Part shown: positions 1-5,071 of the stretch, piece by piece
Layout: the number at the start of each line of letters is the position of its first letter
How positions within the stretch are numbered: the stretch's first letter is position 1
Source of the DNA: Synergistaceae bacterium
GTDB lineage: Bacteria > Synergistota > Synergistia > Synergistales > Synergistaceae
Assembly (NCBI GenBank): GCA_031273585.1
Contig: JAISRP010000045.1
Coordinates: 1-6,458 of the forward strand
Direction of reading: 5' to 3'
Length of the DNA: 6,458 nt
Translations under genes and position numbers: made by a program
Notes under the pieces: model-generated
Seen by the model: only the letters and a program-made list of their open reading frames with translations
What the model was told of the DNA's origin: nothing
Databases searched by the model: none

Positions 1-880
1 GGGCAGGCCCAACGTCGGAAAATCGTCCATCATAAACGCGCTGATGCGCGAGAAGGTAGCGGCAGTGTCCAGCCACCCGCAGACGACCAGAAACGCGGTC
101 CGATGCATACTCACGACAGGCGAGTACCAGATAGTCCTCGTGGATACCCCTGGTCTGCACAGGCCGCGGCACGCCCTGGGCGAGTTCATGATGAGGGAGG
201 CCTCGGATGCCATTGGGTCTGTCGACGTCGTCTGCTTCGTGACGGAGGCTGGCCGCCCGCCCGACCCGGCGAGCTTCGAGATTGTCGACTCGCTGAAGGC
301 CTGCGCTGTCCCGGTGATTCTCGTGTTGAACAAGATCGACACGATGCGCGGCGGGGGCAGCGAGGCATTCTGGAGGCATCTTGCGCCGCTTCAGGAGAGG
401 CTGGAGCCGGCCGCCGTAGTGCCCGTGTCCGCAAAGGATGGGACGAACCTGGACGTGCTCCGCTCCGAGATGGCGCGCCTGCTGCCGCCGGGCGGGATGA
501 TATACCCCGAGGACGTCCTGATGGACACGACGGAGAGGTTTCTGGCCGCCGAGATAATAAGGGAGAAGATCTTCCAAGTGACGGAGCAGGAGGTCCCTCA
601 CAGCGTGGCGGTCATCGTCGAGGAGTTTAAAAGCCCCGACGAGTACCCCGGCCTGAGCAGGGCCGAGATAAGGGCGGATATCATAGTCGAGCGTCCCGGC
701 CAGAAGGGAATCCTGATAGGCGACAGGGGGTCAAAGATCAGGGAGGTTGGGGCCGCCGCCAGGCGCGAGCTGGAGGAGCGCATCGGGCATCCGGTGTCCC
801 TCGATCTGTGGGTGAAGGTGAAGCCGGGATGGCGAAAGTCGCGTCAGGAGATCGAGAGGGCCGGGTATCGCCGCAGGTGA
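1..880 (+). CDS. era: GTPase Era, ribosome assembly factor (5' end cut by the window)
   Basis: Era is a GTPase that binds the 3' end of 16S rRNA through a KH domain and acts in 30S subunit maturation. The reading frame is open from base 2, where it already encodes the P-loop GRPNVGKS. The gene therefore begins before the window, and the ATG at 44 is internal. 292 residues are visible against a usual length near 300, so only about the first ten are missing. Visible motifs are G2 region PQTTRN, G3 DTPGLH, G4 NKID and G5 SAK. The C-terminal half has the Era signature RFLAAEIIREKI, the KH-domain GxxG loop in GDRGSKIREVG, and the closing WVKVKPGWR. All G motifs are intact, so it should be functional. 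Its stop TGA at 878-880 overlaps a GTG start of recO, so the two are probably translationally coupled. The identification is firm from motif order alone. Confidence 0.97.
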   Translation, partial: GRPNVGKSSIINALMREKVAAVSSHPQTTRNAVRCILTTGEYQIVLVDTPGLHRPRHALGEFMMREASDAIGSVDVVCFVTEAGRPPDPASFEIVDSLKACAVPVILVLNKIDTMRGGGSEAFWRHLAPLQERLEPAAVVPVSAKDGTNLDVLRSEMARLLPPGGMIYPEDVLMDTTERFLAAEIIREKIFQVTEQEVPHSVAVIVEEFKSPDEYPGLSRAEIRADIIVERPGQKGILIGDRGSKIREVGAAARRELEERIGHPVSLDLWVKVKPGWRKSRQEIERAGYRRR

Positions 881-1641
881 GGCCCCGTCCGCTTGCGAGG
901 TTCGACGGCGAGGACCGGCTGCCCCAGGGCTCTCACAGGGCCCGGGGCGTTGTGCTCCGCAGGAGGGACAGCCCGTCCGGGTCGCAGGAGATCTTAGTCT
1001 TTCTGACTGCGCACGGCGCGACGCGGATAAGCGCCCCTGGCGCCGGAGGGGCAAAAAACAGATTCGGGGCCGGCACCGAGCCCCTCGTCTGGGGCAGCTT
1101 CGACCTGTATCAGAGCCCGAGAAGGCTCTATCTAAAGGGAGTTGACGTCAGGGAGGACTTCTGGAGCATCCGCGGGCGGCGGAGGGCCCTGCTCACCGCT
1201 GTATCGTGGTGCGGGGAGCTGGCTGCCCGTCTGCCGCACGGCGCGGAGAGCGACAGCCTTCTGTCCCTCCTATGGGGTAGCATGAAAAACCTGGCCTCCG
1301 GCATCGATCCCCTCCTGCTCGACATCAGGTTCGCGTGGCGGTGGGGAAACCTGTGGGGCGTGGCCCCTCAGCTAGACATCTGCTCGTCCTGCGGGGGGGA
1401 GCTCCTCTCCGGGGACCGCCCGGTCCGCAGGTCTCAGTCCGGCCTGATATGCGCCGACTGCAGCCGCCTTGCCCCGCATGACGGCGAGGTCGCCCCCATA
1501 TCCGTCCACACCCTGCGCCAGATGATATCATCCGCCACTATGCCGAGGGGCGCTTTCGCCTCGTGGGCCGCATCGTTCAACCCGGACCCCGGCAGCTCCC
1601 CCCTGGGCGACTGCGCCTCCTGGCTGTATTCGTTTTTGTGA
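877..1641 (+). CDS. recO: DNA repair protein RecO
   Basis: RecO helps load RecA on SSB-coated single-stranded DNA in the RecFOR pathway and can anneal strands. The N-terminal part resembles the RecO OB-fold, with ARGVVLRRRD followed by a beta-rich stretch ending near LYLKGVDVREDF. The middle is helical. A zinc-finger-like cysteine set follows, C169-x2-C172 and C192-x2-C195 when counted from GTG 877, as in many RecO proteins. The chosen start GTG 877 overlaps the era stop (GTGA) and gives 254 residues, near the family norm. ATG 829 is an alternative: it has a GAAGG ten bases upstream and gives 270 residues. GTG 808 is also possible. I prefer 877 because the upstream codons fall within conserved era sequence and have few G or C third positions. 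The era-recO order is common in Firmicutes-like genomes. Sequence similarity in RecO is generally weak, so the call rests on OB start, cysteines, length and neighbour. Confidence 0.85.
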   Translation: MRPRPLARFDGEDRLPQGSHRARGVVLRRRDSPSGSQEILVFLTAHGATRISAPGAGGAKNRFGAGTEPLVWGSFDLYQSPRRLYLKGVDVREDFWSIRGRRRALLTAVSWCGELAARLPHGAESDSLLSLLWGSMKNLASGIDPLLLDIRFAWRWGNLWGVAPQLDICSSCGGELLSGDRPVRRSQSGLICADCSRLAPHDGEVAPISVHTLRQMISSATMPRGAFASWAASFNPDPGSSPLGDCASWLYSFL

Positions 1642-1687
1642 GCTAATCTAAGACTGGCAGGACCTTGGGGCGCCGCCCCAAACCCCG

Positions 1688-1727
1688 CCAGGAGGCAGTG
1701 CCTCCTGGACCTCCAATTAGTTTTTTT
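1688..1727 (+). terminator. Possible intrinsic terminator of era-recO transcription
   Basis: A 9-bp GC-rich hairpin (1688-1708, loop AGT) is followed by T7 at 1721-1727. The 12-base gap before the T run is longer than ideal. However, CTAAT at 1643-1647 can pair with ATTAG at 1716-1720, closing a larger branched structure directly against the T run. This is a reasonable terminator just after recO, but the same bases also belong to the repeat element, so termination may be only a secondary role. Confidence 0.45.
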
Positions 1728-1758
1728 GTTTTCGCCCGCAGGGCGAAAACAAAAAAAC
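1720..1758. repeat. Perfect 39-base palindrome (18-bp stem, GCA loop) at the centre of the element
   Basis: The 5' arm at 1720-1737 begins with G then seven T and ends in TTTTCGCCC. The 3' arm at 1741-1758 is its exact reverse complement, with three loop bases at 1738-1740. This inner junction is identical on both sides, whereas the outer arms have diverged. That suggests either recent correction of the centre or strong selection on it. As RNA it would form a long stem whose outer half is A-U pairs. Confidence 0.9.
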
Positions 1759-1788
1759 AGATGGGGGTCCGGGGGACTGGTCCCCCGG
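1751..1788 (-). terminator. Possible minus-strand terminator, mirror of the left arm
   Basis: Read on the minus strand, the 9-bp hairpin at 1769-1788 (CCGGGGGAC/GTCCCCCGG) is followed after 11 bases by seven T (complement of A7 at 1751-1757). Geometry is the same as the plus-strand candidate. No minus-strand gene is present here, so if it works it would stop antisense transcription. It may simply reflect the inverted repeat structure. Confidence 0.3.
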
Positions 1789-1843
1789 CGGGTGTGGGCG
1801 GCGCCCACGGTCTTCCGTCTTTGAATTTGGGATCGGGCCTTTC

Positions 1844-1873
1844 TTATAGCATCCGGGACTTCGATGTTATAAT
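1844..1873 (+). promoter_or_regulatory. Extended -10 promoter for the MBL/DUF3006 unit
   Basis: TATAAT at 1868-1873 is a consensus -10 box, and TGT just upstream (1865-1867) makes it an extended -10. The -35 is weak: TTATAG at 1844-1849 with an 18-base spacer is the best fit. Transcription would start near 1880, leaving about 35 bases before the ATG at 1915. An overlapping alternative is TTGAAT (1821-1826) with a 17-base spacer to TTATAG (1844-1849), which would place a -35 at the right edge of the repeat element. Confidence 0.6.
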
Positions 1874-1914
1874 CTCGGGAGGGGTTCCAAGAAGGGACGT
1901 TTCTGGAGGGTTGG

Positions 1915-2775
1915 ATGAGGAGATCGCGCGGCAGGGAAGTAAAAATTTTAAGTTTGGCGGCGTTTTTTATCATAGCCCTGCTCTCTATGGTGGAGCTCCC
2001 GCAATTTGCCGACGGCGGGGCGGAGTTTTACGCGTTCGACGTTGGGCAGGGGGACGCAGCGCTCTTCCGGTTTCCGGACGGCAGCAACATGCTGGTCGAC
2101 GCGGGGCCCAGGAAATCGGCCGAATCCCTGGTCGCGAAGCTGAGGAGGGCTGGGGTGAGGCGGATAGATATCCTGGTCGCCACGCACCCTCACGAGGACC
2201 ACATAGGGGGCATGGAGCTCGTGCTTCGGTCATTTCCGGTGGGCAAGGTCTGGGACAGCGGCTATAATCACGGGTCAGGCGTGCAGAGGTCCATGCTGGC
2301 GCTCGTTCGGGACCTCGGGATCAGATACGGGCGTCCCAGGCCCGGGTTCAAGGAGGAGCACGGGGGGGCGACTGTCGAGGTCATAGCGCCCATAGCCCCG
2401 ATCTCCGGCGCCGAGAGCGACGCAAATAACAACAGCATCGTCCTCCTCGTGAGTTACGGGGAGGTATCGTTCCTCATGATGGGGGACATGGAGGAGGCTG
2501 GGAGGCGCGCTGTGGAAAATTTTCCCGCCGCGGCAATCCTGAAGGCGGCCCATCACGGGAGCCGCAACGGGACTGACAGGCGGCTGCTCGAACAGACGAG
2601 GCCCCTGACGGCTATCCTGACATACGGCTCGGGAAATTCCTACGGACACCCGCACGGAGAGGTGCGGGAGCTGTTAGGGGAGTTCGGGGTCAAGAGCTAC
2701 GCTACCGCGGATGGGGATATAACGATCCGCATCGAGGGGGATACGTACAGGGTGAGTCAGGAGAGGGCGAGATGA
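1915..2775 (+). CDS. ComEC-type metallo-beta-lactamase-fold hydrolase, exported or membrane-anchored
   Basis: This 286-residue protein matches the stand-alone form of the C-terminal metallo-beta-lactamase domain found in the DNA-uptake protein ComEC. A basic start (RRSRGREVK) and a hydrophobic segment at about residues 11-26 form a signal peptide or membrane anchor, so the catalytic domain should be outside the cytoplasm. Domain marks are FDVGQGDAALF (41-51), the metal motif HPHEDH (91-96), a GDM motif with the likely bridging Asp191, HHGS (213-216) and SYGHPH (242-247). All expected metal ligands are present, so it is probably an active hydrolase. In ComEC this domain is thought to act on DNA, but the substrate here is unknown. 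GGAGGG at 1905-1910 precedes the ATG. It has its own promoter and overlaps the next gene by ATGA. I see no ComEC membrane channel domain, so I do not call it comEC. Confidence 0.88.
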   Translation: MRRSRGREVKILSLAAFFIIALLSMVELPQFADGGAEFYAFDVGQGDAALFRFPDGSNMLVDAGPRKSAESLVAKLRRAGVRRIDILVATHPHEDHIGGMELVLRSFPVGKVWDSGYNHGSGVQRSMLALVRDLGIRYGRPRPGFKEEHGGATVEVIAPIAPISGAESDANNNSIVLLVSYGEVSFLMMGDMEEAGRRAVENFPAAAILKAAHHGSRNGTDRRLLEQTRPLTAILTYGSGNSYGHPHGEVRELLGEFGVKSYATADGDITIRIEGDTYRVSQERAR

Positions 2776-3023
2776 CCCGGGCGGCCTCCGGGGAGAGGGG
2801 GCGCCCGGTTCGTTTCTTCGTGGACCGGGTGACCGGCGGGGTGGCCACTCTCATTTATGACGGGACGCCGGATTGCGTGATCGACGTGCCGATGTCATCC
2901 CTGCCGCCCGGGGCGTCGGAGGGGGACTACCTCGCTGTCTCGTTCGTGATCGACGCGCCCAGGGGCGCGGACGTGAGGGGACAGATCGACTCGCTCATGG
3001 ACGAGCTTGGGGATAACCCGTGA
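2772..3023 (+). CDS. Small DUF3006-type protein paired with the MBL hydrolase
   Basis: This 83-residue acidic protein has the pattern I know from DUF3006. It opens with RFFVDRVTGGVATLIYDG, a short beta-rich half ending in the loop SSLPPGASEGDYLAVSF. A polar helix follows, with repeated charged residues and RGQIDSLMDELGDN at the end. It has no signal peptide, membrane segment or cysteine. The start ATG overlaps the stop of the MBL gene (ATGA, 2772-2775), and AGGAG at 2759-2763 lies eight bases upstream, so translation is likely coupled. From memory, DUF3006 genes often sit next to ComEC-like MBL genes in Firmicutes. The function is unknown; a regulator, chaperone or small partner of the hydrolase is only a guess from position. 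If the MBL domain is outside the membrane, a cytoplasmic DUF3006 protein could not bind it directly once exported. Confidence 0.75.
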   Translation: MTRAASGERGRPVRFFVDRVTGGVATLIYDGTPDCVIDVPMSSLPPGASEGDYLAVSFVIDAPRGADVRGQIDSLMDELGDNP

Positions 3024-3072
3024 GCGGGGCGCGCCATGCGCGAACGGGGGGATGTTCTCGTTGCGCGGCGGA

Positions 3073-3120
3073 CGGGCTGCCGGATCGAAACGCCCGAATT
3101 GACTCGGACCGGAGTTTTTT
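3073..3120 (+). terminator. Weak terminator candidate after the DUF3006 gene
   Basis: A 5-bp stem CGGGC/GCCCG (3073-3077 with 3092-3096, 14-base loop) and a 4-bp stem ACTC/GAGT (3102-3105 with 3112-3115) precede a run of six T at 3115-3120. The pairing is poor for an intrinsic terminator. The position, between the DUF3006 stop and the tmk promoter, is the main support. Confidence 0.25.
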
Positions 3121-3146
3121 AATGGCCTCCATACTCCTCGCAGCTC

Positions 3147-3177
3147 TTCACAAATCTTGCACTGTATGTAATATAAT
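3147..3177 (+). promoter_or_regulatory. Promoter for the tmk-yaaR-holB-ricT operon
   Basis: TATAAT at 3172-3177 is a perfect -10 box within a locally AT-rich stretch. TTCACA at 3147-3152 is one base off the -35 consensus, with a long 19-base spacer. Transcription would begin near 3184, about 27 bases before the tmk ATG at 3211. That placement also argues against the in-frame GTG at 3181 as the tmk start. Confidence 0.6.
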
Positions 3178-3210
3178 GTCGTGGACGGCCATCCCCGGGG
3201 AGGCCCTGTG

Positions 3211-3849
3211 ATGTTTATTGTCCTCGAGGGGATAGACGGCTCCGGCAAGACGACCCAGGCCAGGAATCTGGCGGACTTTCTCGAGGGCAAGTTCGGGCCG
3301 TCCTCCGTTACCTGCACGTTCGAGCCGGGCGGCTGGGATGGCGGGCGCGCTTTCCGGGACCTCGCGACGGCTGGGGACATGGTCTCCAGGTGGGGCCGGA
3401 TATTCGTCTTCATGGCGGACAGGTGCGAGCACGTTGCGAGGGTCGTCAGGCCCGCGCTGGATGAGGGGCGCATCGTTGTGTGCGACAGATATGCGGCCTC
3501 GACGATCGCCTATCAGGTGTTCGGCGACCCTTCCGCGCCGGAGGGGATGGCGGAATGCGTATCGAGGATTTCATCCTGCATTGACATGCCGGAGCCCGAT
3601 CTCGTGCTGCTGCTTGATGTCAATGTGGAGACGGCGGAGAGGCGAATGATGCTTCGGGGCGGGATGGACGCCTATGATTCTAAGGGGAGGGATTTCCTGG
3701 AGGGGGTCCGCTCCGGCTATTTAAAACAGTTCCAATCGGCGCGCCGCGGCAGATGGGAGCTGATAGACGCCTCCGGGACGCCCGAGGAGGTCTTTGGCAT
3801 CATAGCCGCTAAGGTATGTGAACTTCTGGAACGGACGGTGAGAGTGTGA
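3211..3849 (+). CDS. tmk: Thymidylate kinase
   Basis: Thymidylate kinase phosphorylates dTMP to dTDP with ATP, an essential step to dTTP. The protein of 212 residues is of normal length. The P-loop GIDGSGKTT spans residues 7-15. The nucleotide-binding EPGG is at 38-41, and the family signature CDRYAASTIAYQ is at 91-102. The lid region follows DVNVETAERRMMLRGG, with Arg-rich helix residues, then FLEGVRSGYLKQF. The start is ATG 3211: GGGGAGG at 3197-3203 lies seven bases upstream. A GTG at 3181 would add ten residues unlike the family and sits at the predicted transcription start. The stop TGA (3847-3849) overlaps the GTG of the next gene. It heads a four-gene overlapping operon that also contains the clamp-loader subunit holB, tying nucleotide supply to replication as in Bacillus subtilis. 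Confidence 0.97.
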   Translation: MFIVLEGIDGSGKTTQARNLADFLEGKFGPSSVTCTFEPGGWDGGRAFRDLATAGDMVSRWGRIFVFMADRCEHVARVVRPALDEGRIVVCDRYAASTIAYQVFGDPSAPEGMAECVSRISSCIDMPEPDLVLLLDVNVETAERRMMLRGGMDAYDSKGRDFLEGVRSGYLKQFQSARRGRWELIDASGTPEEVFGIIAAKVCELLERTVRV

Positions 3850-4289
3850 AGGTATCCGGCTCGGCAAAGAACAAGACCGGCGAAGCCACGACTCACGCTG
3901 CGTCCGGCCGGGGCGCCGGCATCACGGTGACCGGGGCCTCGCAGGGGCAGAGGGCGACTTTCGCCGAGGTCGCCTGGGACATGGAGGCAAGCCAGCTCAT
4001 AGCCGAGCTCGACGAGATAGGGGCGCAGCTCTCGCGATTCCCAACGTCGGTCCTGCTGGGCAAGTACAGGGATCTCGTTCGCATGGTGCTCGAGCGGGTT
4101 AAGAGCGGGATGCGCATAAAACGTGAGTTTAAATGGAGGAGAACCGAGCGGTCCATGTTCCTGACGATAGAGCGCACCGAGGAGGCAATGGACGAGTTGG
4201 ATGCGGTCCTGTCGCGCGAGGGCGACAGGATGCGCATGCTGTCGCTGATGGATGAGATAAAGGGATGCCTGATCTCGCTGCTCTTCTGA
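3846..4289 (+). CDS. yaaR: DUF327 (YaaR-like) protein of unknown function
   Basis: This 147-residue protein matches B. subtilis YaaR (DUF327), which is about the same length. The first 35 residues are a flexible Ser/Ala/Gly/Thr-rich stretch. The rest is predicted helical and highly charged: IAELDEIGAQLSRFPTSVLLGKYRDLVR, VKSGMRIKREFKW, then a final run MRMLSLMDEIKGCLISLLF typical of the family end. It has no signal peptide or membrane segment and no catalytic motif, so a structural or adaptor role is likely, but the function is not known to me. The GTG start overlaps the tmk stop (GTGA, 3846-3849), and no strong ribosome binding site is seen, so it probably depends on coupling to tmk. Its 3' end overlaps holB by 25 bases. 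In B. subtilis yaaQ (darA) lies between tmk and yaaR; here there is no room for it. Confidence 0.85.
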   Translation: MKVSGSAKNKTGEATTHAASGRGAGITVTGASQGQRATFAEVAWDMEASQLIAELDEIGAQLSRFPTSVLLGKYRDLVRMVLERVKSGMRIKREFKWRRTERSMFLTIERTEEAMDELDAVLSREGDRMRMLSLMDEIKGCLISLLF

Positions 4290-5071
4290 GGGATTCCTCC
4301 GGGGCCGGGGATCTGACCGCCATCGCTGAGTGGGCCGGGCTCGAGGCGATGATATCGGGCGGCGGCGTGCCGCACGCACTGGCCGCGTGCATACCGCCAG
4401 ACCTCGTCGGAGCGTTCGTCGCCAGGTACGCCGCGATGATCCTCTGCCTCTCCGGGACCGGCCGGGATGACTGCGATTCATGCCGCGCCTGGAGGGAGGG
4501 CGAGCACCCGGACCTCATCGGCGTCGGTAGCCCGGGGGAGCCGGGAGGCGTCGCGGACTGCCTCGCGCTTCAGTCCGCCCTGCACCTGAGGCCGGTGGTG
4601 GCAGCCGTGAGGCTGGGCGTCGTCTGCTCGGCCGAGGACATGTCCCTGCCGGCCGCGAACTCGCTGCTGAAGCTGACCGAGGAGCCGCCGGAGAGCGCCC
4701 GCATCCTGATAATCGCCCTGCGCGACAGCCTCATACCTACCATCCGAAGCAGGGTGTGGATGGTCAACTTCACCCGTTCGCAGGGGGATCAATCGGAGCC
4801 CGAGTCCCCGCCGCGCGACCCGTCTGGGTGGGCCGCCTGGATCGAGCGCACGAGGCGGCTGCCGCTCGACGATGTGGCGGCGTCAGCCGGCCAGTGGGCG
4901 GCGCACCTCTGCGCGAGGCAGGAGTGGGGCGCGGCCGCTTCGATACAGAACATCATTCATATAGCGAGACTCAGGCACATGCCAGTTTCGATGGTTCAGG
5001 ACGCGCTGTACGCGCTCCTCTGGGAGGGGATACGCTTTGAACAGATTTTTGGCGACTTACGGGAAACCTAG
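4265..5071 (+). CDS. holB: DNA polymerase III delta' subunit (degenerate clamp-loader ATPase)
   Basis: Delta' is a non-catalytic subunit of the clamp loader that opens and places the beta clamp on DNA. The 268-residue protein shows the family path: VPHAL (35-39), a cysteine cluster before HPDL (81-84), NSLLKLTEEPP (132-142) and PTIRSR (158-163). The usual P-loop between HAL and the cysteines is replaced by IPPDLVGA, so it should not bind ATP. The zinc site keeps C61, C70 and C73, but the fourth position is W76. The SRC motif is S162-R163-V164, keeping the arginine finger. ATG 4265 is chosen because an in-frame TGA at 4253-4255 bars anything longer and 36 residues before HAL fits the family. 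The ribosome binding site is weak and the gene overlaps yaaR by 25 bases, implying coupling. The neighbours tmk and ricT support the call. A more distant AAA-family ATPase relative is unlikely in this context. Confidence 0.87.
   Translation: MPDLAALLRDSSGAGDLTAIAEWAGLEAMISGGGVPHALAACIPPDLVGAFVARYAAMILCLSGTGRDDCDSCRAWREGEHPDLIGVGSPGEPGGVADCLALQSALHLRPVVAAVRLGVVCSAEDMSLPAANSLLKLTEEPPESARILIIALRDSLIPTIRSRVWMVNFTRSQGDQSEPESPPRDPSGWAAWIERTRRLPLDDVAASAGQWAAHLCARQEWGAAASIQNIIHIARLRHMPVSMVQDALYALLWEGIRFEQIFGDLRET

Larger units (their letters stand above)
1650..1821. repeat. Composite inverted repeat made of two diverged two-hairpin arms
   Basis: The gap between recO and the next gene is mostly one large imperfect palindrome. 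The left arm has hairpin TTGGGGC/GCCCCAA (1665-1681) and hairpin CCAGGAGGC/GCCTCCTGG (1688-1708), then GGACCTCC and a T7 run. Read on the minus strand from 1821, the right arm repeats the same plan: GTGGGC/GCCCAC (1794-1808), CCGGGGGAC/GTCCCCCGG (1769-1788), GGACCCCC and a T7 run. Both arms begin with AAGAC at their outer ends. The two arms are clearly copies of one unit, but the stems differ at several positions with pairing kept. Nothing in it looks coding. It resembles REP/MITE-like palindromic repeats that are usually scattered through a genome, but no second locus is available here to confirm that. Confidence 0.8.

Noticed and set aside
44..46. ATG as the start of era
   Set aside because: The frame upstream, from base 2, encodes the essential P-loop GRPNVGKS, so this methionine is internal and the true start is outside the window.
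1642..1914. tRNA, riboswitch or CRISPR array in the largest gap
   Set aside because: The structure is a head-to-head inverted repeat and not regularly spaced direct repeats. No cloverleaf or known riboswitch core is recognisable.
1434..1973. Minus-strand frame of 179 codons through the recO end and the repeat
   Set aside because: It crosses the palindrome and the recO coding strand in a shadow frame, with no motif or sensible start.
1665..2267. Plus-strand frame of 200 codons across the palindromic element into the MBL gene
   Set aside because: It reads through hairpins and T/A runs, and then out of frame through a well-supported gene. Its protein is repeat-derived and lacks motifs.
3099..3104. 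TTGACT as a -35 box for tmk
   Set aside because: A good -35 match, but no -10 box lies 16-18 bases downstream (the spot reads AATGGC), and TATAAT at 3172 is far too distant.
3020..3211. 63-codon plus-strand frame linking the DUF3006 stop (GTGA) to the tmk start (TGATG)
   Set aside because: The overlaps at both ends are tempting. However, the second half runs through the T6 run and the TATAAT promoter, codon use there is unlike the neighbours, and no family is recognised.
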